Source of the DNA: MGBC163016 sp964649145
Lineage (GTDB): Bacteria > Actinomycetota > Coriobacteriia > Coriobacteriales > Eggerthellaceae
Length of the DNA: 20,477 bases
Assembly: GCA_964649145.1 (NCBI GenBank)
Contig: CAZYOQ010000024.1
Span: 1 to 20,477, forward strand
Direction: 5' to 3'
Within the stretch, counting starts at the first letter, position 1. Each line of letters starts with the position of its first letter. Below, piece after piece: positions 1-7,444 of the stretch. The position numbers were made by a program, and so were the translations under genes. The notes beneath the pieces are model-generated. The model saw nothing but the letters and a program-made list of their open reading frames with translations, was not told the DNA's origin and did no database searches.

Positions 1-1265
1 ACAAGCTTTTCCTCGTGCGTGTTCATGTTGCGAACTTTCACGAGGCCTTGTTCAAGCTCATCTGCTCCCAAAATGACCACATATTTGGCATTAAGCTTAT
101 CAGCAAGCTTAAACTGGCTTTTCAGTGAACGGCCTTGGTGGTCTATCTCGCACGAAACATCCATGCTTCTACATGACTGAGCTATCTGAAAAGCAAGGTC
201 GCGGGTGTTTGAGGTCGCACAAGCAACGAACACGTCACACACATCAGGACTCTCGAACTCATAACCTGCATCTCTCAAGACATTGACGCATCTCTCATAA
301 CCTAGCGCGAATCCGAAACCCGACATAGGACGCCCGCCAACCTCTTCGGCAAGCTTATCGTATCTGCCACCACCGCCGATAGCGTTTTGAGCCGCCGCCT
401 CACCTGTTTGCACCTCAAACACGGTACGGTTGTAGTAGTCAAGCCCGCGAACCAAGGTGGGATCTTCTGTATAGTCAAGGCCTGAACTTGCAAGCAGTTC
501 AAGAACGGTTTCGTAATGCGACCTGCAATCCTCGCATAAATAATCAAGAATCTTAGGTGCACCCTCCATAAGCTTGACGCATTCAGGATTCTTGCAGTCA
601 AACGCCCTTAAAGGGTTCACGCGCATGCGATCTTTGCATGTATCGCACAAATCATTCTCGTGCGCGTGCAGGTAATCTAAAACGAGCTTTCTATACGCAG
701 GGCGGCACTTATCGCATCCCATGGAATTCACAAGCAGTCGCATACGATTAACAGGAATTCCTATTTCCTCGAAAAAGCGCATGAGCATGATAATGCCTTC
801 TGCATCGATTGTCGGGGAATCTGCACCTAGGCATTCAACGCCAACCTGGTTAAACTGGCGCTGGCGGCCTTTCTGCGGCCTTTCTGCACGAAACATGGGG
901 CCAGCATAGATAAGCTTAACGGGAGGGGCACCCTGAGGAACAAGGTCGTGCTGCACTACAGCCCTTACAACCCCCGCGGTACCTTCAGGGCGAAGCGAAA
1001 TCTTGCTCTTGTTTTTGAGCGCTTCACCATCAAGAAGTCTCTGGAGGTTCTGCCCAGAAACAGCTGTATACATCTCTTTCGAGACAACATCTGTAGCCTC
1101 GCCAATGCCGCGCACAAATAATTCCGTCAGCTCGATAATCGGGGTGTCGATTGGCTTATACCCGTATAGCGCAAATATTTGCTGAGCGCGCTGCTTGAAA
1201 CGCTCCCAAAACAAGGCCTCTTCAGGCAGAATGTCTCGTGTGCCCTCTACGTTTCGAATAGCCAT
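1..1265 (-). CDS. hisS: Histidyl-tRNA synthetase (3' end cut by window edge)
   Basis: Charges tRNA-His with histidine in the cytoplasm (class II aminoacyl-tRNA synthetase). The translated reverse strand starts MAIRNVEGTRDILPEE. It shows class II motif 2 (LRPEGTAG at residues 91-98 and FRAERPQKGRQRQFNQ at about 125-140), the histidine-specific RGLDYYNRTVFE stretch near residue 270, and GGGGRYDKL just after it. The anticodon-binding domain runs to the window edge, ending at KVRNMNTHEEKL. 421 codons are visible, close to the usual family length of about 420, so only a short C-terminal tail is missing. The ATG at 1265 lies one base after the leuB stop (TAA-A-ATG) and has no strong ribosome binding site, so coupled reinitiation from leuB is likely. 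It appears to be the last visible gene of the tRNA-Leu/leuCDB unit. Confidence 0.96.
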   Translation of the reverse strand, partial: MAIRNVEGTRDILPEEALFWERFKQRAQQIFALYGYKPIDTPIIELTELFVRGIGEATDVVSKEMYTAVSGQNLQRLLDGEALKNKSKISLRPEGTAGVVRAVVQHDLVPQGAPPVKLIYAGPMFRAERPQKGRQRQFNQVGVECLGADSPTIDAEGIIMLMRFFEEIGIPVNRMRLLVNSMGCDKCRPAYRKLVLDYLHAHENDLCDTCKDRMRVNPLRAFDCKNPECVKLMEGAPKILDYLCEDCRSHYETVLELLASSGLDYTEDPTLVRGLDYYNRTVFEVQTGEAAAQNAIGGGGRYDKLAEEVGGRPMSGFGFALGYERCVNVLRDAGYEFESPDVCDVFVACATSNTRDLAFQIAQSCRSMDVSCEIDHQGRSLKSQFKLADKLNAKYVVILGADELEQGLVKVRNMNTHEEKL

Positions 1266-1266
1266 T

Positions 1267-2373
1267 TTAAAGGTTCTTCACAACCAGATCGCCCATCTCG
1301 GCAGTTCCAACGATCTTGTCCTTGGAAGTGTCGCTGTCGGCGATATCACCCGTTCTCCAGCCTTCGTCAAGCACGCTTGTTACAGACCTGCGGATGTCGT
1401 CAGCAGCATCGCAAGCATCGAAGCTGTAACGCAGCATCATCTCGACGGAAAGGATTTGTGCAAGCGGGTTCGCGATGCCCTTGCCTGCAATATCAGGCGC
1501 ACTTCCATGGCTAGGCTCGTAAAGCGCTGTGGAATCGCCAAGGCTTGCACTTGCAAGCATTCCAAGCGAACCTGTGATCTGAGCCGCTTCATCGGAAAGG
1601 ATGTCGCCGAACATGTTTTCGGTAACTACGACGTCGAAATCCTTCGGCCTATTGATAAGCTGCATAGCGCAGTTGTCTACCAGAATGTCTTCGATCTCAA
1701 CGTCGGGATAGTCCTTATCGTGCACACCATGAACAATCTCGCGCCAAAGCCGACTTGTCTCAAGAACGTTAGCCTTGTCAACGGATGTAACCTTGTTGCG
1801 ACGCTTACGGGCAATCTCAAATGCCTGACGGGCAATGCGCTCGATCTCATATTCGCAATATTCAAGCGTATCGTAAGCGCGCTGGCCTTTTTCACCATCA
1901 GGTCCTGCGCCTTCCTCGTCATAGAAGCGATCACGCTTCCCGAAGTAAAGCCCACCTGTAAGTTCACGCACGAGCATCATGTCGACGCCATCTACAATCT
2001 CGGGCTTCAGCGTTGAAGCGTGTGCGAGCGAGTTGAAGATCTGCACGGGGCGCAAATTGGTATAAAGCCCAAGCCCTTTCCTGATGCCTAAAAGACCTTG
2101 TTCAGGTCTGGGCTTAGTAGGGTCGGTTGTGTCCCATTTATATCCGCCAACTGCTGCAAGCAGTACAGCGTCGGAAGCTTTCGCGATTTCAAGCGTTTCG
2201 TCAGGCAACGCCGTTCCTGTTTCATCAATCGCGATTCCACCAAGAAGCGCTTCCTCATATTCGAAGCTAAGCGAGTGCTTCTTTCCAATCGCGTTAAGGA
2301 CTTTCACGCCCTCGGCAATAATCTCTGGCCCAATTCCATCACCTGGAAGCAGGCAAACTTTATAAGTGGTCAT
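1267..2373 (-). CDS. leuB: 3-isopropylmalate dehydrogenase
   Basis: Oxidatively decarboxylates 3-isopropylmalate to 2-oxoisocaproate with NAD+, the third step of leucine synthesis, in the cytoplasm. The 368-residue product has the usual length. It opens with MTTYKVCLLPGDGIGPEI, contains the substrate-binding RELTGGLYFG segment, and has the metal-binding NMFGDILSDEAAQITGSLG stretch and the nucleotide-binding EPSHGSAPDIAGKGIANP stretch that mark the isocitrate/isopropylmalate dehydrogenase family. The ATG at 2373 has a GGAG ribosome site 7 bases upstream. It is third in leuC-leuD-leuB, separated from leuD by 108 bases that hold a strong RNA structure, and followed one base later by hisS. Isocitrate or tartrate dehydrogenase is possible from sequence alone, but the leuCD neighbours settle the role. 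Confidence 0.96.
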   Translation of the reverse strand: MTTYKVCLLPGDGIGPEIIAEGVKVLNAIGKKHSLSFEYEEALLGGIAIDETGTALPDETLEIAKASDAVLLAAVGGYKWDTTDPTKPRPEQGLLGIRKGLGLYTNLRPVQIFNSLAHASTLKPEIVDGVDMMLVRELTGGLYFGKRDRFYDEEGAGPDGEKGQRAYDTLEYCEYEIERIARQAFEIARKRRNKVTSVDKANVLETSRLWREIVHGVHDKDYPDVEIEDILVDNCAMQLINRPKDFDVVVTENMFGDILSDEAAQITGSLGMLASASLGDSTALYEPSHGSAPDIAGKGIANPLAQILSVEMMLRYSFDACDAADDIRRSVTSVLDEGWRTGDIADSDTSKDKIVGTAEMGDLVVKNL

Positions 2374-2420
2374 TCTAGTTCTCCTCCGTTACCAAACTCG
2401 GCTTTCTCTGGTGATTGAGA

Positions 2421-2479
2421 TAGCCCCGCCTTTGGACCAAGTTGGCTTCGCCCAACGCAGAGTCCAAAACAAGGGGCTA
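2421..2479 (-). promoter_or_regulatory. Multi-stem inverted-repeat structure between leuD and leuB
   Basis: Three nested perfect arms are visible: TAGCCCC at 2421-2427 with GGGGCTA at 2473-2479, TTTGGAC at 2431-2437 with GTCCAAA at 2462-2468, and GTTGG at 2441-2445 with CCAAC at 2452-2456. They are separated by small internal loops, so the transcript would fold into one long hairpin of 19 pairs. On the coding strand it begins two bases after the leuD stop, and no T-run follows it. It is therefore not a typical terminator; an mRNA processing or stability element, a partial attenuator, or a dispersed intergenic repeat are the alternatives. The structure is seen; the function is inference. Confidence 0.7.
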
Positions 2480-2481
2480 GA

Positions 2482-2988
2482 TCAATTGCCAGAGGAAGCC
2501 GATAGCTTCTGCTTCCACCTATTTACCAACCCGCCCTTCTCGATTATCTCGGCAATAAAAGGAGGGAATGGTTGCGCTTGAAAGGTTTCGCCAATTGTTT
2601 GATCGGTAATCTCACCTGTGTCAGTATCAACTTTGACGGTATCGCCTTGTTTAATAGCGTCTACAGCCTCAGGGCATTCCATAATAGAAAGCCCAGTGTT
2701 AATGGCGTTTCGATAAAAAATGCGCGCGAAACTCTTGGCAATCACAACATCAATGCCTGCAGCCTTTATAGAAATTGGCGCGTGTTCGCGAGAGCTTCCG
2801 CAACCGAAGTTCTCGTCCGCAACGATTATGTCGCCTGGCTCAACTCGATCGACGAATGTGGAATCAAGATCTTCCATGCAATGAGCTGCGAGCTCTTTAG
2901 GGTCTGAAGTGTTTAGGTAGCGCGCAGGAATGATAACGTCAGTATCTACATCGCGCCCATAACGAAATACTTTTCCTTCAAATTTCAT
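2482..2988 (-). CDS. leuD: 3-isopropylmalate dehydratase small subunit
   Basis: Small (swivel-domain) subunit of isopropylmalate isomerase, which with LeuC converts 2-isopropylmalate to 3-isopropylmalate. The 168-residue product starts MKFEGKVFRYGRDVDTDVII and has the family hallmarks: the DVDTDVIIPARYL segment at residues 13-24 and NFGCGSSREHAP at about 60-71. The open frame extends 25 codons further upstream, but the ATG at 2988 is chosen because GGAG sits 8 bases before it and the protein then begins exactly where family members begin; the longer frame would run into leuC. It lies 19 bases after leuC. The length of about 165-170 residues fits the archaeal/actinobacterial-type small subunit rather than the 200-residue E. 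coli type. Confidence 0.95.
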   Translation of the reverse strand: MKFEGKVFRYGRDVDTDVIIPARYLNTSDPKELAAHCMEDLDSTFVDRVEPGDIIVADENFGCGSSREHAPISIKAAGIDVVIAKSFARIFYRNAINTGLSIMECPEAVDAIKQGDTVKVDTDTGEITDQTIGETFQAQPFPPFIAEIIEKGGLVNRWKQKLSASSGN

Positions 2989-3007
2989 GCTTTTTGCTCC
3001 TTGTTCC

Positions 3008-4357
3008 CTAAAGCTCGGTTTGGGCAGATTCAGCGCCAGCAACTGATGCTTCTTTTGGCGCAAGGCCTATAAGATCTGTCATCTCAAATTCCGGAAGATC
3101 GCTTGGAAGAGCGATGTGCCCAAGAACCGCACTTGCTGCAGCAACAGCAGGGCTTGCAAGGTAGACTTCGGATGTAGGGTCGCCCATACGTCCCACGAAG
3201 TTGCGGTTAGTAGTGGCAATGGCTCGCTCACCTGCAGCAAGAATTCCCATATAACCGCCCAGACAAGGTCCGCAAGTCGGTGTACTTACTGCGCAATTCG
3301 CATCCAAGAAGATGTCTGTCAGGCCTTCAGCGATGCATTGTTGATATACCTTTTGGGTGGCCGGAATCACGATGCATCTAACATCGGGATTAACCTTTCG
3401 CCCTTTAAGAACAGCAGCGGCCTGGCGCATATCGTCCAGTCGTCCATTCGTGCAAGAACCAATAACAGCTTGGTCGATTTTTACATCACGTGCCTGCGAG
3501 ACCGGTTTGGTATTAGAGGGCAAATGCGGAAATGCGACTGTTGGTTCTATATCTGCTGCATCAATCTCTATAACTTCGGCAAATTGAGCGTCCGCATCTG
3601 AATAGTAAGAGCTGTATTGACGTTCGGTGCGGCCATCCATATATTCGCGAGTAATGTCGTCCACTGGGATAAGGCCAGCCTTGCCACCTGCCTCAATTGC
3701 CATGTTAGATACCGACATGCGTTCATCCATCGGAAGTGCCTCGATTGCGCTTCCCGTAAATTCCATGGCCTTGTAAAGCGCGCCATCCACACCAATCTTT
3801 CCGATAATGTGAAGAATAAGGTCCTTACCGGTAACTCCTGGTGCAAGCTTTCCGTTAACGACAAACTTTATGGTCTCTGGAACCTTGAACCAGGCCTTGC
3901 CAGTGGCCATGCCAACGCCGGCATCGGTAGAGCCAACACCAGTAGAAAACGCGCCCAAAGCGCCGTAAGTGCAAGTGTGTGAGTCTGCCCCGATAATTAG
4001 GTCGCCAGCGCCAACAACGCCTTGCTCGGGCAAAAGTGCATGTTCGACACCCATGCACCCAACTTCGTAGAAATGCGTTATGCCTTGTTCACGAGCGAAA
4101 TCGCGCACAACTTTTGCCTGTTCAGCAGATTTGATGTCTTTGTTCGGCACGTAATGGTCAGGCACCAAAATCACGCGATCTTTATCGAAAACTTTACCGC
4201 CTGTGACCTCTCTGCAAGTCTTTATTGCTATAGGCGCTGTAACGTCGTTTGCAAGCACCAGATCAAGATCACATTCAATAAGCTGTCCTGGCTCAACCTC
4301 GTCAAGACCAGCATGGGCGGCTAATATCTTTTCAGCCATTGTCATAGGACGTGTCAT
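3008..4357 (-). CDS. leuC: 3-isopropylmalate dehydratase large subunit
   Basis: Catalytic Fe-S subunit of isopropylmalate isomerase (aconitase superfamily), second step of leucine synthesis, partner of LeuD. In the 449-residue product the three [4Fe-4S] cysteines are visible: Cys302 in IGSCTNGR, and Cys362 and Cys365 in STPTCGPCLGG. The substrate-site GADSHT motif is at 123-128. The sequence resembles the short (about 420-residue) LeuC class, but a tail of about 30 residues after ASAVLGHIALP is rich in Ala, Glu and Ser and looks like a lineage-specific extension. The ATG at 4357 has GGAG 6 bases upstream. The gene starts 38 bases after the 3' end of tRNA-Leu, with no room for a separate long leader. 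Homoaconitase is the closest alternative; leuD and leuB next to it favour leucine synthesis. Confidence 0.96.
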   Translation of the reverse strand: MTRPMTMAEKILAAHAGLDEVEPGQLIECDLDLVLANDVTAPIAIKTCREVTGGKVFDKDRVILVPDHYVPNKDIKSAEQAKVVRDFAREQGITHFYEVGCMGVEHALLPEQGVVGAGDLIIGADSHTCTYGALGAFSTGVGSTDAGVGMATGKAWFKVPETIKFVVNGKLAPGVTGKDLILHIIGKIGVDGALYKAMEFTGSAIEALPMDERMSVSNMAIEAGGKAGLIPVDDITREYMDGRTERQYSSYYSDADAQFAEVIEIDAADIEPTVAFPHLPSNTKPVSQARDVKIDQAVIGSCTNGRLDDMRQAAAVLKGRKVNPDVRCIVIPATQKVYQQCIAEGLTDIFLDANCAVSTPTCGPCLGGYMGILAAGERAIATTNRNFVGRMGDPTSEVYLASPAVAAASAVLGHIALPSDLPEFEMTDLIGLAPKEASVAGAESAQTEL

Positions 4358-4395
4358 TTAAACTCCTTCACGAAACCCTATTTGACTAATGAGTT

Positions 4396-4480
4396 TGGTA
4401 GGGGTACAGGGACTCGAACCCTGATGCCTTGCGGCGGCGGATTTTAAGTCCGCTGCGTCTGCCAATTCCGCCATACCCCC
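4396..4480 (-). tRNA. tRNA-Leu (anticodon UAA), CCA encoded
   Basis: The minus strand folds as a class II (long variable arm) tRNA. The acceptor strand GGGGGTA (4480-4474) pairs with TACCCCT with a G-U first pair, followed by discriminator A and an encoded CCA (4398-4396). The anticodon stem GCGGA/TCCGC encloses the loop CTTAAAA, giving anticodon TAA. A short variable arm (GCC/GGC) and the T arm CAGGG-TTCGAGT-CCCTG follow. It reads leucine UUA (and UUG by wobble) codons. It lies between the ATP synthase terminator and leuC, directly behind a strong -10 box, and probably shares its transcript with leuC. Confidence 0.97.
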
Positions 4481-4494
4481 AAGAAAGCCTCTAT

Positions 4495-4523
4495 ATTATA
4501 TTGCAACCTGCCTGCATTGAAGC
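4495..4523 (-). promoter_or_regulatory. Promoter of the tRNA-Leu/leu unit
   Basis: A perfect TATAAT lies at 4500-4495 on the minus strand, which would start transcription about 8 bases before the mature tRNA 5' end. The -35 region at about 4518-4523 (GCTTCA, or CTTCAA with one base less spacing) matches the consensus poorly. No other promoter-like sequence was found before leuC, so this one probably drives tRNA-Leu and, by readthrough, leuCDB-hisS. Confidence 0.6.
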
Positions 4524-4535
4524 CTACGTAAAATA

Positions 4536-4566
4536 ATTGGAGCGTCCCAAAATGAGACGCTCCAAT
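4536..4566 (-). terminator. Rho-independent terminator of the atp operon
   Basis: The arms ATTGGAGCGTC (4536-4546) and GACGCTCCAAT (4556-4566) form a perfect 11-bp stem with a 9-base loop. On the minus strand the stem is followed by TATTTT, a short T-rich tail. It lies 36 bases after the atpC stop and just before the tRNA-Leu promoter, where the end of the ATP synthase transcript is expected. Confidence 0.85.
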
Positions 4567-4602
4567 AACAGGCTCATAATATGAGGAAATTACGAAGGCG
4601 TT

Positions 4603-5040
4603 TTAAGCCCCTTGTTTATCAAGGTACTCGAGTTGAAACTCGTCCCATTCCAGCCTGCGCTTGAAAATGGCACGTTTCGCTTTGGATTGGTAATCCTCTT
4701 TGCCCTCAAGCCCTTCGATAATGAAACGCATATTGTTGGCGTGGCTTTCAACCTTAGTTCTATTGATATCTGCCGGATCAATGCCGAACGAACCAAGAAC
4801 AGTCAAGATGCCGTTAAGCATCTGGGTGCCACCCTTGTACAACAAAAACTCCTGTTTCTGCGTGCCTGCCTCATCAAGATTGACATAGCAGATTCCGCCG
4901 CGGCCAACGAGGCTACACAGAGTCTCATGCCCAGCCATAACACCGAACATTCCTTCTTCGCTAGGGACGGACGCATAATAGACATCCCCATCGAAGAGTT
5001 TTTCAGTCGGAGTGCAAACTACGCAGCGAAAAGCAGCCAT
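4603..5040 (-). CDS. atpC: ATP synthase F1 subunit epsilon
   Basis: Central-stalk subunit of F1 that links gamma to the c ring and can inhibit ATP hydrolysis. The 145-residue product has the N-terminal beta-sandwich of the family (VCTPTEKLFDGDVYYASVPS at about 8-27, then EEGMFGVMAGHETL) and a helical C-terminal region after about residue 95. It is slightly longer than usual, and its beta-sandwich carries cysteines (GICYVNL) that most family members lack. The ATG at 5040 abuts the atpD stop (5041) and has GAGG 5 bases upstream, inside the end of atpD. It is the last gene of the operon and is followed by the terminator at 4536-4566. Confidence 0.93.
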   Translation of the reverse strand: MAAFRCVVCTPTEKLFDGDVYYASVPSEEGMFGVMAGHETLCSLVGRGGICYVNLDEAGTQKQEFLLYKGGTQMLNGILTVLGSFGIDPADINRTKVESHANNMRFIIEGLEGKEDYQSKAKRAIFKRRLEWDEFQLEYLDKQGA

Positions 5041-6495
5041 TTATGCCTCTTCCTTCTGCATGGCCTCATAGGCAGCATAGACGTCCTCGATCGGACCTTT
5101 GTTCTGGAAGCACTGCTCAGGAATGTGGTCGCACTTTCCGTCGAGAATCTCTGCAAATGAGCGCACGGTATCTTCGATGCTGACGTAAACGCCTGGCGTG
5201 CCGGTGAAGACCTCAGCCACGTGGAAGGGCTGGCCTAGGAACTTCTGGATCTTACGGGCGCGGTTAACGGTCAACTTCTGGTCTTCGGAAAGCTCGTCCA
5301 TACCAAGGATGGCGATAATGTCCTGGAGGTCCTTGTATTCCTGAAGAATTTGCTGGACGCCGACAGCCACGCGGTAGTGTTCCTCGCCGACGATTTCGGG
5401 GTCGAGCGCGCGCGAGGTGGACTCGAGCGGGTCGACGGCCGGGTAGATGCCAAGCTCTGCAATAGAGCGCGACAGAACCGTTTTCGCGTCGAGGTGGGTA
5501 AACGTAGTAGCAGGGGCTGGGTCGGTCAGGTCGTCGGCAGGAACGTAGACAGCCTGAACAGACGTAATAGACCCTGTTGTGGTCGAGCAAATGCGCTCCT
5601 GCAGGTCGCCCATCTCGGTAGCAAGCGTTGGCTGATAGCCTACAGCCGAAGGCATGCGGCCAAGCAGAGCCGATACCTCAGAGCCCGCCTGGGTAAAGCG
5701 GAAGATGTTGTCGATAAACAAAAGCACGTCTTGACCCTGGTCACGGAAGTACTCTGCCTCGGTAAGGCCAGCAAGGCCAACGCGCAGACGCGCTCCTGGC
5801 GGCTCATTCATCTGACCATAAACTAGACAGGTCTTCTCGATAACGCCAGATTCGGTCATCTCGAGGTAGAGGTCGGTACCTTCACGAGTACGCTCACCTA
5901 CGCCGGTGAACACTGACGTGCCGCCGTGCTCTTGAGCAAGGTTATTGATAAGCTCCTGAATGGTAACCGTCTTACCTACGCCAGCGCCACCGAAGAGGCC
6001 AGTCTTTCCGCCCTTAACGTAGGGCTCAATCAAGTCAACAACCTTGATGCCGGTCTCAAATGTCTCGGTAGACGTAATTAGCGTGTCGAACGGAGGTGCC
6101 GCATGGTGAATGGGCATCCATTCGACATCATCTGGCATAGGCTTGCCATCAACAGGTTCGCCCATAACGTTCCAGATGCGGCCAAGCGTAGACTTGCCTA
6201 CCGGCATCATGATTGGGCTGCCGGTGTCGACAGCCTCCATGCCGCGCACCATGCCGTCAGTTGACGACAGGGCGACAGTACGCACCAGATCGCCTGGAAG
6301 ATGTGTTTGAACCTCCAGGATGGTGCTGATCTCACCCGCAGGGGTGTTGGCCTTCACAGTAAGAGCATTGTAGATAGACGGCATCGCGTCAGGTGCGAAC
6401 TCAACATCTACAACAGCGCCGACGATACGGACTATTCGCCCTGTATTGCCGTCTGTGACAGGCCGGTTTTGTGTGTTTTCATCAAAATCAGCCAT
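5041..6495 (-). CDS. atpD: ATP synthase F1 subunit beta
   Basis: Catalytic subunit of the F1 head, three copies per complex, on the cytoplasmic face. The 484-residue product shows Walker A GGAGVGKT at 169-176, the GVGERTREG segment with the catalytic Glu, the Walker B region DVLLFIDNIFRFTQAGSEVS and the LLGRMPSAVGYQPTLATEMG stretch typical of beta subunits. An N-terminal tail of about 18 residues rich in Asp, Asn and Thr precedes the usual GRIVRIVGAVVDVEF start, making it slightly longer than common homologues. The ATG at 6495 directly follows the atpG stop (6496-6498) and has GGAGG 5 bases upstream, so translation is coupled. Confidence 0.98.
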   Translation of the reverse strand: MADFDENTQNRPVTDGNTGRIVRIVGAVVDVEFAPDAMPSIYNALTVKANTPAGEISTILEVQTHLPGDLVRTVALSSTDGMVRGMEAVDTGSPIMMPVGKSTLGRIWNVMGEPVDGKPMPDDVEWMPIHHAAPPFDTLITSTETFETGIKVVDLIEPYVKGGKTGLFGGAGVGKTVTIQELINNLAQEHGGTSVFTGVGERTREGTDLYLEMTESGVIEKTCLVYGQMNEPPGARLRVGLAGLTEAEYFRDQGQDVLLFIDNIFRFTQAGSEVSALLGRMPSAVGYQPTLATEMGDLQERICSTTTGSITSVQAVYVPADDLTDPAPATTFTHLDAKTVLSRSIAELGIYPAVDPLESTSRALDPEIVGEEHYRVAVGVQQILQEYKDLQDIIAILGMDELSEDQKLTVNRARKIQKFLGQPFHVAEVFTGTPGVYVSIEDTVRSFAEILDGKCDHIPEQCFQNKGPIEDVYAAYEAMQKEEA

Positions 6496-7431
6496 TTATT
6501 CCTCCAATGCTGCGGCGCCGCCAACAATCTCGTTGATTTCGGTGGTGATCGCACCTTGGCGCGCACGATTGTAGACGCGCGTCAAAGTTGCCACCATGTC
6601 TTCAGCGTTGTCGGTCGCCGACTTCATCGCATTACGACGAGCTCCTTGCTCGCCAGCTGCAGAATCAAGTAACGCATAGAAATACGCGTTGCGCAAGTAT
6701 TCCTTCATAAGCCAGTACATCACGGTATGCGCGTCTGGCACGAAATCGGTATCGCCAGGAGGCGCTTCGTCTGACTTCTCGCGGAACTGCAAGAAGATAT
6801 CCTCTTCCTTTTCCACAAGACCCAAAAGTGAAGCATAGCTTTCCTGCTTGATAGGCAGAATCTGGCGTTCGACGAGGGTTTGCTCTGCAGCATTTTTCGC
6901 ATGGTTATGGATGATAAATGCCTCATCGATCAAATTATCATCACTGTGATAGCTGTCGCCGGTGAACTTAGAAAGTTCCAGTGCCTGCTCATGCACCGGG
7001 TCTGCGGAAAGGCCGGCAAATTCGATCACGGGCTTGATGCCCCTGTAGTTGAAGTAAGCGATAGCCTTCTTGCCGCACGCCGCGACTTCAACTTCGATTC
7101 CCTGGCTTTCTTTCTCCTTGATCAGCTTCTCGGCATGGCGCAACACATTGGTGTTAAAGCCACCTGCCAAGCCGCGATCTGATGCTACGACCGTTATAAG
7201 GCACCTTTTTATCTCATCATGAGTTTGCAGCAAGTATTCAGCATCCAAAGGTGCGCTAGGAGCAGTCGAAACAAGCATGTCGGAAACAGCCCTCGTCCAT
7301 GGAATGGCGCCTTCCATGCGAACCGTCGCACGACGAATTTTCGCAGCAGCAACCATTTCCATGGTGCGCGTGATTTGTTTCGTCGAAGAGACGGAATTGA
7401 TGCGCCTTTCTATGTCATGAAGGTTGGGCAT
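6496..7431 (-). CDS. atpG: ATP synthase F1 subunit gamma
   Basis: Rotating central shaft of F1 that couples the c ring to the catalytic beta subunits. The 311-residue product has the two long coiled-coil helices of the family: the N-terminal one contains RRINSVSSTKQITRTMEMVA (9-28) and the C-terminal one includes RRNAMKSATDNAEDMVATLT (265-284). SDRGLAGGFN at 84-93 is also conserved. It is about 20-25 residues longer than the usual 285-290; the extra length is an acidic, proline-containing stretch at about 205-232 (VEKEEDIFLQ...DEAPPGDTDF) in the Rossmann-like domain. The ATG at 7431 has GAGG 7 bases upstream and lies 13 bases after the atpA stop. Confidence 0.97.
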   Translation of the reverse strand: MPNLHDIERRINSVSSTKQITRTMEMVAAAKIRRATVRMEGAIPWTRAVSDMLVSTAPSAPLDAEYLLQTHDEIKRCLITVVASDRGLAGGFNTNVLRHAEKLIKEKESQGIEVEVAACGKKAIAYFNYRGIKPVIEFAGLSADPVHEQALELSKFTGDSYHSDDNLIDEAFIIHNHAKNAAEQTLVERQILPIKQESYASLLGLVEKEEDIFLQFREKSDEAPPGDTDFVPDAHTVMYWLMKEYLRNAYFYALLDSAAGEQGARRNAMKSATDNAEDMVATLTRVYNRARQGAITTEINEIVGGAAALEE

Positions 7432-7444
7432 GTGTTACCTCACC

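Noticed and set aside
1195..2016. 273-codon open frame on the plus strand
   Set aside because: It lies antisense to hisS/leuB, which have clear family motifs; its translation shows no recognisable domain.
4358..4395. Leader peptide attenuator or T-box before leuC
   Set aside because: Only 38 bases separate the tRNA from leuC; there is no leucine-rich short frame and no room for a T-box.
4396..4480. tRNA gene as integration (att) site of a mobile element
   Set aside because: No integrase, direct repeat of the tRNA 3' end or foreign genes are present nearby.
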